Of a stretch of DNA of 64,000 bases, positions 45,816 through 54,685 are shown one piece after another (the stretch's first letter is position 1; every line of letters begins with the position of its first letter). The stretch spans positions 6,076,001 through 6,140,000 of the forward strand of contig NZ_JACHND010000001.1 in NCBI RefSeq assembly GCF_014205275.1, in the 5' to 3' direction. The notes under the pieces were generated by a model. That model ran no database searches. It was not told the origin of the DNA and saw only the letters and a program-made list of their open reading frames with translations. Both the position numbers and the translations under genes were made by a program. Source of the stretch: Sphaerisporangium siamense (GTDB lineage Bacteria > Actinomycetota > Actinomycetes > Streptosporangiales > Streptosporangiaceae).

Positions 45816-47294
45816 GTGCGGCGCAGACCCCCGGATTCATCGCGCCCGCGATGGCGCGACCTCCGCCCGTGGCGTTTCCGGACCATCCGCGGGCGCGTCA
45901 CCGCCCTGGTCGCCGTCATCGCCATGCTCCTGCTGGTCCCGGCCGGGCTGCTGGCCGGCACGCTCGCGCGCCAGCAGCTCACCGAGGCCGGCTGGGCCGA
46001 CGCGCGGTACGCGGCCGGAGCCGTCGCCGCCGCCGACCGGGTGGGACGGCTGGTCGGTCCGGGCATCATGACCGCCTTCCCCAGCATCGACCTCATCCAG
46101 GTCGTGGACTCCGACGGCCGGGTCCTCGCCGCCACGCCCGAGGCCAGCGGCCTGCCCGCCCTGTCGGACGTGCGCCCGCCCGCCTCCGACCCGCGCGCGG
46201 ACCTGAAGACCTGCGCGCACCGGAACCTCGGCTGCCTGCGGCTGACGGCGCTGCGCGTCAACTCGTCGCCGGACTCCCACGTCGTCTACGCCGCCGGCGC
46301 CGACCGCGGCGGCATGTCGGTGGCGGCGTTCGACCTGATGTTCACCATCCAGGTCGCGGTGCTGATCTCCCTGGCGGTCGGCGCGGCCTGGAAGATCACC
46401 GGGCGCACGCTGAAGCCCGTCGACGCCATCCGCGCCGAGCTGGCGGCCACCAACCTCAGCGACCTGAGCAGCCGGGTGCCCGAACCCCCGGGCGACGACG
46501 AGATCGCCCGCCTCGCCCGTACCGTGAACAGCACGCTCACGCGGCTGGAGATCGCCCGCGGGCGGATGGAGGACGCGCTGGCCCGGCAGCGGCGGTTCGC
46601 CTCCGACGCCTCCCACGAGCTGCGCACGCCCGTCGCGGGGCTGCGCGTGCGGCTGGAGGAGGCGCGCATGCACCCCGAGGAGACCGATCTGCCCGAGCTG
46701 ATGGACCGCGCGCTCGGTGACGTGGACCGACTCCAGGCGATCATCTCCGACCTGCTCCTGCTCGCCAGGATCGGCGGGGACGCGCCCGGCGCGCTGAAGG
46801 ACGTGGACCTCGCCGAGATCGTCCACATGGAGGTCTCACGCCGCGCCGACCGGCTGCCCGTGCGCCTGCGGCTGACGCCCGGCGTCGTCGTCAAGGCGAT
46901 GGACACGCAGATCGCCCGCGTGCTGACCAACCTGCTCGACAACGCCCAGCGGCACGCCAAGCGCGTGGTCGTGGTCGAGGTGCGGGCCGCGGACGGCCAC
47001 GCCGAGCTGATCGTGTGCGACGACGGGGACGGCATCGCCGTGGAGGACCGGGAGCGGATCTTCGACCGGTTCACCCGGCTGGACGCCTCGCGGTGCCGGG
47101 ACAAGGGCGGCACCGGTCTTGGCCTCGCGATCGTCCGCGACATCGCCCACGCGCACGGCGGCACGATCGAGGTCGGCGACGCACCCGAGGGCGGCGCGTG
47201 TTTCGTGCTGCGGATCCCCCTGCCCGTGTCCGAGGCGCCGCGACTGCACGTCACCGGCGCGGCGCTCACCCTGGCGTCCTCCACGCACCGATAG
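45816..47294 (+). CDS. Orphan sensor histidine kinase, copy 2
   Basis: A 492-residue kinase. Arg-rich cytoplasmic start, transmembrane helix ~27-48, an extracellular sensor (~49-172) with two cysteines (CAHRNLGC), a second helix (~175-195), HAMP, HisKA ASHELRTPVAGL (His267), and HATPase (NLLDNAQRHA, CDDGDGIAVEDR, GGTGLGLAIVRDI). No response regulator adjacent. GTG 45816 follows GAGGAGG; the frame is also open from 45801. Confidence 0.92.
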   Translation: MRRRPPDSSRPRWRDLRPWRFRTIRGRVTALVAVIAMLLLVPAGLLAGTLARQQLTEAGWADARYAAGAVAAADRVGRLVGPGIMTAFPSIDLIQVVDSDGRVLAATPEASGLPALSDVRPPASDPRADLKTCAHRNLGCLRLTALRVNSSPDSHVVYAAGADRGGMSVAAFDLMFTIQVAVLISLAVGAAWKITGRTLKPVDAIRAELAATNLSDLSSRVPEPPGDDEIARLARTVNSTLTRLEIARGRMEDALARQRRFASDASHELRTPVAGLRVRLEEARMHPEETDLPELMDRALGDVDRLQAIISDLLLLARIGGDAPGALKDVDLAEIVHMEVSRRADRLPVRLRLTPGVVVKAMDTQIARVLTNLLDNAQRHAKRVVVVEVRAADGHAELIVCDDGDGIAVEDRERIFDRFTRLDASRCRDKGGTGLGLAIVRDIAHAHGGTIEVGDAPEGGACFVLRIPLPVSEAPRLHVTGAALTLASSTHR

Positions 47295-47416
47295 GACGCC
47301 CGCCGGTCGGCATTCCCGTCGCCGGGACGAGGGCTGGGAAACGAGTTTTGCCAGTCCGTGAGATTTGACCTGGGATGTCCAGGAAATCGTGAGGGACAGG
47401 CGGATCTCTCGGTGCG

Positions 47417-47494
47417 CGATAAGCGACGGTCACGACGCTGTTGTCCTGCTCATTCTTGAGGCCGCGGAACACTCGAAGGCACCGTCGCTTATCG
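47417..47494 (+). promoter_or_regulatory. Long inverted repeat in the lipase 5' region
   Basis: CGATAAGCGACGGT (47417-47430) and its exact complement (47481-47494). The right arm ends on the first base of the ribosome-binding site GGAAGG (47494-47499), so the hairpin could hide it, or the arms could be paired operators. Confidence 0.55.
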
Positions 47495-47507
47495 GAAGGT
47501 GTATGGC

Positions 47508-48821
47508 GTGGCTAGCGTGGATACCAGCAGGAACAATCGCCAGTCGGATAAAACCGTCCCGACCGCGGTCGCCCAGGCAGGCGCGGGAAAGGTGGTGAGC
47601 GGCGCCAGGAAAGCGGTCGCCGGCGACCACCTCGCGGGCGAGTGGGAGGAGCGCGTCCGCGACATCCTGCGCGTGGGCGGGCTGCGCAGGCGCGGCGTGC
47701 AGGCCCCGTCCTATGACGAACTGCGGCCGTTCGGGCACCGGGAAACGGCCGGATTCCCGGTCTACAAGAATCTGGAGCGGCGGCTTCTCACCGCCACCGA
47801 GCACCCGGACCCGGAAATCGCGCACGTGCTCGCGACGTGCGCCGCGTACTCGTACTCCGACCCCGAGACGCTTTCCATGATCATGGCGAGAATGGGTCTT
47901 GAGGACAATCACTGTCAGATCATCCAGTCCTCGGCCGACGCCATGCTCATTTCCTCGACGGCGTTCCTCATTCTCAGCAGGAGCGGCCGGGTCGGGATCC
48001 TCTGTTACCGCGGCACCCAGCCGCTGAACTTCATCAACTGGCTGAGCAACCTGGACGTCGAGCCGGAGCGCATCGGCTACCAGATCAGCGACCCGTGCGC
48101 CACCGTGCACGCCGGGCTGTACCGCAACGTGCGGGCCACCCGCTACGAGATCATGAACGCGCTGCGCCACGCCATCGGCGACCACCAGGGCGCCGGCGTC
48201 TCCCGCGCGGACGGCCCCGCCCGCTCCGGCGAGCACTACTCCGCGCCCGAGGGCCAGTTGGAAGCGCTCTACATCACCGGGCACAGCCAGGGCGGCGCGA
48301 TGGCCGCGCTCCTGGCCGTCATGATCCGGCACGAGCGCAAGTACCGCGACGTGCTCGCCGACCGCCTGCGCGCCGTCTACACCTTCGGCCAGCCGATGAT
48401 CGGCGACCCGGCCTTCGCCGAGGCGTGCCAGAGCGACCCGTTCCTGCGCCAGAACGTGATCCGGTACGTGTACGACGGCGACGTGGTGCCGCACCTGCCC
48501 TCCACCGCCTCCGGGCCGTTCCGGCACTTCGGCCGCGAGTACCACTACCGGGTGCCGCACCTGGTCGGGGGCCTGACCTCGGTGATCTCCGCGGCGCGCT
48601 GCCCGTCGCGCATCCGCAAGGGCCGCTGGGAGGCCAGGAGGCGCGCGACCGGCCAGATGCCGGGCCTGTTCGGCATCCCGCTGTCGGCGATCGCCTACGT
48701 GGCCCGCAGGTTCGAGGCCACCCGCGCGCTGCCCGCGGTGTACTCGATCGACGACCACCTGCCGCAGCACTACATCTCCGCTCTGACCCCGCCCGGGGTC
48801 CAGAACGAGTTCGGCGACTGA
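47508..48821 (+). CDS. Class 3 lipase-family protein
   Basis: A 437-residue alpha/beta hydrolase of the fungal lipase-like class 3 family. Oxyanion-side strand GILCYRGTQPLNFINWLSNL, nucleophile elbow YITGHSQGGAMAALL (Ser), aspartate in RYVYDGDVVPHLP and the later histidine (DHLPQHY). No signal peptide, so intracellular. Start GTG 47508 chosen for the GGAAGG eight bases upstream. Likely an esterase or lipase. Confidence 0.88.
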   Translation: MASVDTSRNNRQSDKTVPTAVAQAGAGKVVSGARKAVAGDHLAGEWEERVRDILRVGGLRRRGVQAPSYDELRPFGHRETAGFPVYKNLERRLLTATEHPDPEIAHVLATCAAYSYSDPETLSMIMARMGLEDNHCQIIQSSADAMLISSTAFLILSRSGRVGILCYRGTQPLNFINWLSNLDVEPERIGYQISDPCATVHAGLYRNVRATRYEIMNALRHAIGDHQGAGVSRADGPARSGEHYSAPEGQLEALYITGHSQGGAMAALLAVMIRHERKYRDVLADRLRAVYTFGQPMIGDPAFAEACQSDPFLRQNVIRYVYDGDVVPHLPSTASGPFRHFGREYHYRVPHLVGGLTSVISAARCPSRIRKGRWEARRRATGQMPGLFGIPLSAIAYVARRFEATRALPAVYSIDDHLPQHYISALTPPGVQNEFGD

Positions 48822-48914
48822 CACCCGCCCGCGATCACGTCCCCGGGGAGGCCATCCGGCCACCGGTTCTCAGCCCGGCACCAGGCTTTCCGCCCGGTGC
48901 CGGGCTTCCGTTCG

Positions 48915-49409
48915 TCACGGGAAATCGCCCCAGAGAAGCGGTCGCACGCTCTGTAAGGCGGTCTCGCCGGATTCCGGGGATTCCCTCTGCCGGGGCAGCA
49001 ACGGAAGGGCCGCCGGCCTGTACTCGTACGCCACCTGAAACCACACCGTCCGGCCGGCGAGATCCTGGCGTACGCCCCAGGAAGAGGCGAGCGCCTGGAC
49101 GATGTGAAGCCCGCGCCCGCCCTCCCCCGATTCGTCTTCACGCACCCGCGGAGCCTCTTCGCCGCCCGCGTCCACGACGTCGACGTGCACGAAGTCGTGG
49201 CAGTCGGCGAGCGCCACCGTGACTTTTCCGCCGTTCCTGGAATTCGAGTGGACCACTGAATTGGTGACCACCTCGGAGACCAGAAGTACGACGGAGTCCA
49301 CCACCGGATGACCGTCCCCCAGTTTATCCCGCGCGAACTCACGGGCCATTCCGGCCGACCTCGGCTCACCGGCCAGCTCGATGACGCCCAGCAATCTTCC
49401 CATCCGCAT
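48915..49409 (-). CDS. RsbW-like ATP-binding protein, copy 2
   Basis: A 164-residue GHKL ATPase: VSEVVTNSVVHSNSRNGGKV (N box), VDVVDAGGEEAP (G1), SGEGGRGLHIVQALASSWGV (G2), and a C-terminal tail longer than in copy 1. Divergent from the DUF5753 regulator. ATG 49409 follows AAAGG. Confidence 0.88.
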   Translation of the reverse strand: MRMGRLLGVIELAGEPRSAGMAREFARDKLGDGHPVVDSVVLLVSEVVTNSVVHSNSRNGGKVTVALADCHDFVHVDVVDAGGEEAPRVREDESGEGGRGLHIVQALASSWGVRQDLAGRTVWFQVAYEYRPAALPLLPRQRESPESGETALQSVRPLLWGDFP

Positions 49410-49536
49410 GCGCACGCCTTTCGTCCGACGCGGGAAACGCGCTTCTTGGAGACTTCGCCCTCTCAGAGTGGCGACGGCGGGCTACGATCGGGGAGCGATT
49501 GGCTATTACGAGCGTTTACATTTTGGTGAGGAGTAA

Positions 49537-49593
49537 GTGAGCACAGCAATATCCATAAAATTAAGCCAGAAAGGACCGATTTGCCCCCCATGA
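49537..49593 (+). CDS. Possible 18-residue leader peptide
   Basis: GTG 49537 follows GAGGAG (short spacing) and reads 18 codons (VSTAISIKLSQKGPICPP) to a TGA that overlaps the regulator's ATG by four bases (ATGA). This would couple translation of the regulator to the leader. No homologue known. Confidence 0.3.
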   Translation: MSTAISIKLSQKGPICPP

Positions 49594-50402
49594 AGGAAAC
49601 AGGATCGACCGAATCCCCACGTGCCTTCTTCGCGGCCGAGCTGCGCCGGTACCGGGAGGCCGCAAGGCTCTCCCAGCGGGCACTCGCCTCCCGCATAGGC
49701 TTCTCGGAGTCGCTGGTCGCCATGGTCGAAACCCTCCGTCGCCCCCCGACCGACGACTTCGCCAAGGCCTGCGACAGGGCTCTCGCCCTGGACGGCGTCA
49801 TGAGCCGGCTCTACGTCGCCATGGCGTGGGACAAGGCCGTAGAACACCTCAGGCCCTGGCTTGAAGAGGAAGAGGACGCCGAATCGCTCCGAAGTTGGGA
49901 GCCCACCCTGATCCCAGGTCTCCTCCAGACCGAGGCGTACGCACGCGCGATGTTCTCAACAGCCCCCGCCATCACTCCCGAGGAGGTCGAGGATCGGCTG
50001 GTGAACCGCATGCGGCGGCAGTCGATCCTGCACAAATACAAGCCACCGATGGTCACCTTCCTCATGGACGAAGCGGTGATCCGGCGTCGTGTAGGGAGCG
50101 CGGACATCATGCACGAGCAGATGAAGCTCCTCCTGGAGATGGCCGAGCGTCCCAACGTGACCATCCAGATCGTGCCTTACGACACCGGAGAGCACTGCGG
50201 CCTGGCAGGCGGTTTCATCATCGCCGAACGGAACGGAGCCGCCTACGCCGCCTATACGGACGCGCAACCGAATGGGCGGACGATCCAGCACCGCCAGATC
50301 ATCGCCGAACTCAGCGCCAGGTATGACACCATCCGCGCCGAAGTTCTACCGTTTAGGCAGTCACTCCGACTCATAGAGGAAGTGGTGAATCAAAGTGGGT
50401 GA
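49590..50402 (+). CDS. XRE-type regulator with DUF5753 (Scr1/WhiJ family), copy 2
   Basis: A 270-residue protein homologous to copy 1: HTH LRRYREAARLSQRALASRIG, FSESLVAMVETLRRPP; DUF5753 SWEPTLIPGLLQTEAYARAM, YKPPMVTFLMDEAVI, VTIQIVPYDTGEHCGLAGGF. ATG 49590 sits in an ATGA overlap with an upstream mini-frame; a TTG at 49581 with AAGGA at good spacing is the alternative. Followed by two DUF397 genes. Confidence 0.93.
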   Translation: MKETGSTESPRAFFAAELRRYREAARLSQRALASRIGFSESLVAMVETLRRPPTDDFAKACDRALALDGVMSRLYVAMAWDKAVEHLRPWLEEEEDAESLRSWEPTLIPGLLQTEAYARAMFSTAPAITPEEVEDRLVNRMRRQSILHKYKPPMVTFLMDEAVIRRRVGSADIMHEQMKLLLEMAERPNVTIQIVPYDTGEHCGLAGGFIIAERNGAAYAAYTDAQPNGRTIQHRQIIAELSARYDTIRAEVLPFRQSLRLIEEVVNQSG

Positions 50403-50598
50403 CCTCCAAGGCGCACGCTGGCGCAAGAGCACCTACAGCACCGACAACGGTAACTGTGTCGAGGTCGCGTCCAACCTCCCCGGCCTCATCGCGGTCAGAG
50501 ACAGCAAGACACCGACCACCCCGACCCTGCTCCTTACACCGGCCGAGTGGTCCGCGTTCCTGACCCACCTCAAGAACGGCACGATCACCGGTGGGTGA
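50395..50598 (+). CDS. DUF397 protein, copy 2a
   Basis: A 67-residue DUF397: WRKSTYSTDNGNCVEVASNL, AVRDSKTPTTPTLLLTPAEW, SAFLTHLKNG. Overlaps the regulator by eight bases. Confidence 0.93.
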   Translation: MGDLQGARWRKSTYSTDNGNCVEVASNLPGLIAVRDSKTPTTPTLLLTPAEWSAFLTHLKNGTITGG

Positions 50599-50782
50599 CC
50601 TGCAGAAGGCCTGGTGGCGTAAGAGCTCCTACAGCACCCACAACGGCGAATGTGTCGAGGTGGCATCCAACCTCCCCGGCCTCGTCGCGGTCAGAGACAG
50701 CAAGACACCGACCAGCCCGGCCCTGCTTCTCACCCCGGCCGAGTGGTCCGCGTTTCTGACCCACCTCAAGAACGGCGCCTGA
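50591..50782 (+). CDS. DUF397 protein, copy 2b
   Basis: A 63-residue near-duplicate of the preceding gene (WRKSSYSTHNGECVEVASNL, LLLTPAEWSAFLTHLKNGA). It overlaps the first by eight bases, clearly a tandem duplication. Confidence 0.93.
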   Translation: MGDLQKAWWRKSSYSTHNGECVEVASNLPGLVAVRDSKTPTSPALLLTPAEWSAFLTHLKNGA

Positions 50783-50805
50783 TCTCCCGCCCAGTAGCAC
50801 CAGAA

Positions 50806-50848
50806 CGCGAGAGCCCTCACTCAAGAGCAGCCGAGGAGGGCTCTCGCG
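50806..50848. terminator. Terminator hairpin between convergent genes
   Basis: CGCGAGAGCCCTC (50806-50818) pairs with GAGGGCTCTCGCG (50836-50848), 13 perfect pairs and a 17-base loop, followed by TTTCCGC. Serves the DUF397 genes and possibly the ABC permease. Confidence 0.75.
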
Positions 50849-50858
50849 TTTCCGCTTC

Positions 50859-52271
50859 TCAACGCGGCGCGGAACGCCACACGTAGGCCGCCAGCACGGC
50901 GACTCCCCAAAGGGCCTGCGCGGCGAGGTAGCCCCCGAGGTGGGCGGGCCGGTCGAGTGCCGCCTGTAGGGCGGGAAGCGCGCCGAGCAGTGCGATGTCC
51001 ACGCCGGTCAGCGCCCAGAGCACCGGGCCGGAGGGGATGGTCCCCATCCCGGTGTCGATGAGTGGCATGGAGTGGTCGACGGGATGCCTGCGCGCCATCC
51101 GGAGCGCCCCGGCGGCCGCGGCGGGGGCGCACAGCACGCCCAGGAGGAGCCAGGGGCCGGTCATGTCCAGGCACGTCAGAGCGAGGGTGGTCCAGGCGGC
51201 GGCCAGCAGGACAGGCGGGAGGGCCCTGGCCGCCAGCGCCTGGCGGGAGCCCACGCCCAGCAGCCGGGCGAGGGTGGGGTCACCGGCGTCGCGCCGGGCT
51301 CCCGAGGTGACGGACATGGCGGCGGCCAGGCCGCCCGCGGCCACCAGGAGAAGCGTGGGCGCCGAGAACCCGGCGCGCGAGGCGACCATGGGCAGCAGAG
51401 TGGCCAGAAGCAGGAGGGCCTGCGGGCCGGGGCGGCGGGCCAGCCGGCACACCTCGGTCCACGCGAGCGACAGGGGAACGGGGAGCCGTCTCGGCCAGGA
51501 ACGGGACCGCAGATCGCGGGCACGCCAGTGGGCGTCCTCGGCGATCCAGGCCAGCCCGCTCGGATCCAGGTTCGTCGTGGCCCTGGCCAGGTCGCCGGTC
51601 CGGGTGGAGGCGGCCAGGAGTATCCGTGCGGGCATCCGGGCGAGGGCCGACCATGCCCGCCGCAGGAGCAGTGCCGCCGCGGCGGCGCACGCGACGGCGA
51701 CGGGTCCGATGGGCACGGAGGGCAGCAGGTGCGGCGCGACGGCACAGAGAACGGCGACGAGCACCAGCGCCGCCAGCGTGACCTGGAGCCAGGCGTCCCA
51801 GGCGGCGGAGGACTGCGCGAGCACGGCCCAGGCCATGCCGCCGGTGGCGGCCGCCACGCCGAGGACCAGCGCCGCGACCAAGTGCCCGGGGGCCGCGGTC
51901 ACGACCGGCAGGGCGAGGCCCAGCGCCAGACCGGCGGTGATCGAGACCGCGAGCAGGACCGGAACGGTCCTGCTCAGCACCGAACGCCGGGGCAGCGGCG
52001 TCAGGACGAGCCAGGCGGCGTCGGCGGGCGGCACCACCACGGGTCCGAGGGCGCGGGACAGGGCGAGGAAGGCCGCGTACCCGGCCACGATCAGCGCCGA
52101 TCCGGCGCCGACCTGCGCGGGGGTGGCCTGCCTCGCAGCCGTGGTGAGCGCGGAGCCGACGGGCTTGGCGGCGACCACGGCCGCGACGAGCAGAGCGAAG
52201 ACGGTGACGTAATGGTCGGCCCACCTCTTCGCGGGCCGGCCCGACCGGATGAGGGCCCGGATCTCCTTCAC
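50859..52271 (-). CDS. ABC-2 type permease-like membrane protein
   Basis: A 470-residue integral membrane protein with about ten to twelve hydrophobic segments (e.g. YVTVFALLVAAVVAAKPVGS, VLLAVSITAGLALGLALPVV). It resembles the DUF6297 exporter permeases of actinomycetes. It pairs with the ATPase at 52330, and GTG 52271 overlaps the TGA of the 21-codon scar. Substrate unknown. Confidence 0.82.
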   Translation of the reverse strand: MKEIRALIRSGRPAKRWADHYVTVFALLVAAVVAAKPVGSALTTAARQATPAQVGAGSALIVAGYAAFLALSRALGPVVVPPADAAWLVLTPLPRRSVLSRTVPVLLAVSITAGLALGLALPVVTAAPGHLVAALVLGVAAATGGMAWAVLAQSSAAWDAWLQVTLAALVLVAVLCAVAPHLLPSVPIGPVAVACAAAAALLLRRAWSALARMPARILLAASTRTGDLARATTNLDPSGLAWIAEDAHWRARDLRSRSWPRRLPVPLSLAWTEVCRLARRPGPQALLLLATLLPMVASRAGFSAPTLLLVAAGGLAAAMSVTSGARRDAGDPTLARLLGVGSRQALAARALPPVLLAAAWTTLALTCLDMTGPWLLLGVLCAPAAAAGALRMARRHPVDHSMPLIDTGMGTIPSGPVLWALTGVDIALLGALPALQAALDRPAHLGGYLAAQALWGVAVLAAYVWRSAPR

Positions 52272-52333
52272 AGGTCGACCCGCCTAGCACCGGGGACCCG
52301 GGTGAGCCGGATGAGAGCCTGGATCTCCTTCAC
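52268..52333 (-). pseudogene. 21-codon scar of a duplicated ABC operon
   Basis: Reads VKEIQALIRLTRVPGARRVD plus a final L. The first part copies the start of the permease (KEIRALIR); the second copies the end of the ATPase (QVPGARRVDL). It begins and ends with the same GTGA overlaps as the real genes. Best explained by an ATPase-permease tandem duplication later deleted in the middle. Confidence 0.7.
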
Positions 52334-52941
52334 AGGTCGACCCTCCTGGCGCCGGGGACCTGGGCGAGCCGGAGGTCGTGGGTGGCCATCACCACGGTGC
52401 CGCCCGCCGCCGCGTACTCGCTCAAGATCTCGCCCAGCCGCACGCGGAACTCCGCGTCCAGACCTCGCTCGGGCTCGTCCAGCAAGAGGATCCGGCTGGG
52501 GCGCACCAGGGCCATCGCGAGCGAGAGGCGTTGCCGCTGGCCGGTGGACAGCCGCAGTGGCGCCATGTCGGCGCGCCCGGCCAGGTCGAACAGTTCCAGC
52601 GCCCGCTCCGGGGCCAGGCGTGGCGGGCGGTGCACGGCGGCCATGAGGTCCAGGTGTTCCCGCACGGTCAGCCCGGGATACCAGGCGGGCTCGTCGGCGA
52701 CCAGGGCGACATCTCGCCAGAAACCCGGCTCGTCCGACGGCGGGCCGTCGATGACCGTCAGCTCTCCGGCAGCGGGAGAAAGCAGTCCGGCCAGGCATCG
52801 CAGCAGGGTCGACTTGCCCACGCCGTTCTGCCCGGTGATGGCCACGATCTCGCCCGGGGCGGCGGTGAGGTCCAGATCACTCAAGATCGGATTACCGCCG
52901 AGCTCCACGGCCAGCCCAACGGCGTTGATCACTTGGGACAT
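52330..52941 (-). CDS. ABC transporter ATPase
   Basis: A 203-residue nucleotide-binding subunit: Walker A ITGQNGVGKSTLLRCLAG, signature LSTGQRQRLSLAMAL, Walker B ILLLDEPERGLD and switch ATHDLRLA. Forms an exporter with the downstream permease. ATG 52941. Confidence 0.94.
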   Translation of the reverse strand: MSQVINAVGLAVELGGNPILSDLDLTAAPGEIVAITGQNGVGKSTLLRCLAGLLSPAAGELTVIDGPPSDEPGFWRDVALVADEPAWYPGLTVREHLDLMAAVHRPPRLAPERALELFDLAGRADMAPLRLSTGQRQRLSLAMALVRPSRILLLDEPERGLDAEFRVRLGEILSEYAAAGGTVVMATHDLRLAQVPGARRVDL

Positions 52942-53009
52942 GCTTCAGACACTATGCGCCGTGCGCGCACACCTGCCGATGATCGCCCCGATCCCGAGTC
53001 CCTCTCTGT

Positions 53010-54581
53010 TCATCTCGCGTGCCCGCCACGCCGGACGAGCAGGGCGAGCAGCGCGCTCGCCGTGGCCGCCCCGGCGCCGACCCACATCGCCGTGTGCAGG
53101 CCCGTCATGAACGCCTGCGCCGAGGCGTCGGCGACCGCCGCGGCGACCTGGCCGTGCACGCCGGGAACGATCGGCGGGAGTCCCTGGCCGACCGTGCCCG
53201 GAGAGGCGGCCACGCGGGCGGCGACCTCGCCGGGCACCCCAGCGCCGGCGAGCGCGTCCGGCAGCGCGCCGGCGACGGCGCCGGCGACCACTGATCCGAA
53301 CACGGTGGTGCCGAGGACGCCGCCGAGCTGGTTCGCCGTCGTCTGGAGGCCGCCGGCGACGCCCCCGAACTCGACGGGCGCGTTCGCGACGATGGCCTCG
53401 GTCGAGGCGACGATCACCAGCCCCATGCCGAGCCCCAGGGTCACCAGGTACGGCCACTGCCCGCCGTAGGGCGAGCCGGCCTCCAGGCCGGTGAGTCCGT
53501 AGAAGGTGCCGGCGAGCAGGAGCATGCCCCCGAACAGCGGCCAGCGAGGGCCGAGCCTTCCGGTGAGGAAGCCGCCGAGCGGCGCGCTGACCGCGAAGAC
53601 CGCGGTCAGCGGCAGCATCCGCAGCCCCGTCTCAAAGGGGCTGTAGTGGTGCACGTTCTGCAGGTAGAGACCAATGAAGAACAGCACGCCGTACAGCGCG
53701 AAGTTCCCGGAGGTCACCAGCGCGACGCCCAGTGACAGCGAGCGGGACCGGAACAGCGACAACGGCAGCAGCGGGTCGGCCGCACGGTGCTCGCGCATGA
53801 TGAACAGGCCGAGGACGGCCAGGCCGGCGAGGCCGGGAAGGAGCACGGACGAGGAGCCCCAGCCGTGCCGCTGCGTCAGGATCAGGGACCAGACGACCAG
53901 GAACAGGCCGCCGGACAGCAGGGCCGCTCCGGACAGGTCCATGCCTCCCGCGCGCGTGCTCGCGCGCGACTCCGGCACGCGGCGGACGGTGAGGAGGACG
54001 GCGGCCAGGCCGAGGGGGAGGTTCAGCACGAAGATCGCCTGCCAGGAGACGTACTCGACGAGCAGGCCGCCGACGATGGGGCCGGAGGCCGCGGCGAGCG
54101 CGGAGGCGCCTCCCCAGGCGCCGATCGCGCGGTCGAGTTCGGCCGGGGGGAAGGCCGCGCGCAGGAGCGCCAGCGTGTTGGGCACCAGCATCGCCCCGGC
54201 GAGGCCCTGGAGCACGCGGAACGCGACCAGGACCTCGGTCGAGGGCGACAGGGCGCAGCCGAGCGAGGTGAGCGCGAAGCCCGCGACGCCGATCAGGAAG
54301 ACGCGCCGCCGGCCGAAGCGGTCGCCGCACTTGCCGCCGAGGACGAGTGCGACGGCCAGGGCGAGGAGGTAGCCGTTCGTCACCCACTGCAGGCCGGCCA
54401 GGGACGCGCCGAGGTCTCTGCCGATGGTGGGGTTGGCGACGTGGACGATGGTGCCGTCGAGGCTGACCATCATGACGCCGAGGGCGACTGCGGCGAGCGT
54501 GAGCCGGCGCCGTCGCGGCGACGGGTAGGCGGCCTCCGTCGCGGTGGGGGCGGCGGGTGGGTGGAGATCAGAGGTGCTCAT
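53010..54581 (-). CDS. DHA2-family MFS multidrug efflux transporter
   Basis: A 523-residue transporter with 14 predicted membrane helices. Typical EmrB/QacA motifs: VSLDGTIVHVANPTIGRDLG, GGKCGDRFGRRRVFLIG (motif A), and LVAFRVLQGLAGAMLVP. Proton-driven drug export. ATG 54581 has GGAG nine bases upstream. Divergent from and surely controlled by the TetR gene. Confidence 0.93.
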   Translation of the reverse strand: MSTSDLHPPAAPTATEAAYPSPRRRRLTLAAVALGVMMVSLDGTIVHVANPTIGRDLGASLAGLQWVTNGYLLALAVALVLGGKCGDRFGRRRVFLIGVAGFALTSLGCALSPSTEVLVAFRVLQGLAGAMLVPNTLALLRAAFPPAELDRAIGAWGGASALAAASGPIVGGLLVEYVSWQAIFVLNLPLGLAAVLLTVRRVPESRASTRAGGMDLSGAALLSGGLFLVVWSLILTQRHGWGSSSVLLPGLAGLAVLGLFIMREHRAADPLLPLSLFRSRSLSLGVALVTSGNFALYGVLFFIGLYLQNVHHYSPFETGLRMLPLTAVFAVSAPLGGFLTGRLGPRWPLFGGMLLLAGTFYGLTGLEAGSPYGGQWPYLVTLGLGMGLVIVASTEAIVANAPVEFGGVAGGLQTTANQLGGVLGTTVFGSVVAGAVAGALPDALAGAGVPGEVAARVAASPGTVGQGLPPIVPGVHGQVAAAVADASAQAFMTGLHTAMWVGAGAATASALLALLVRRGGHAR

Positions 54582-54616
54582 GGCGAGGAACTCCATCGGG
54601 GACATGGACGAGCGAA

Positions 54617-54643
54617 GTGGTACAGGACAGTACCACTTGGTAC
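54617..54643. promoter_or_regulatory. TetR operator
   Basis: GTGGTAC-AGGACA-GTACCAC is a perfect inverted repeat, overlapped by a second one, GTACCA-CT-TGGTAC. A third related half-site (GTTCCAC) follows. It lies midway between the divergent MFS and TetR genes. Confidence 0.8.
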
Positions 54644-54685
54644 TCCGCTGTTCCACTTTTCGCGTGGCACCGGCAGAGTTCTCCT

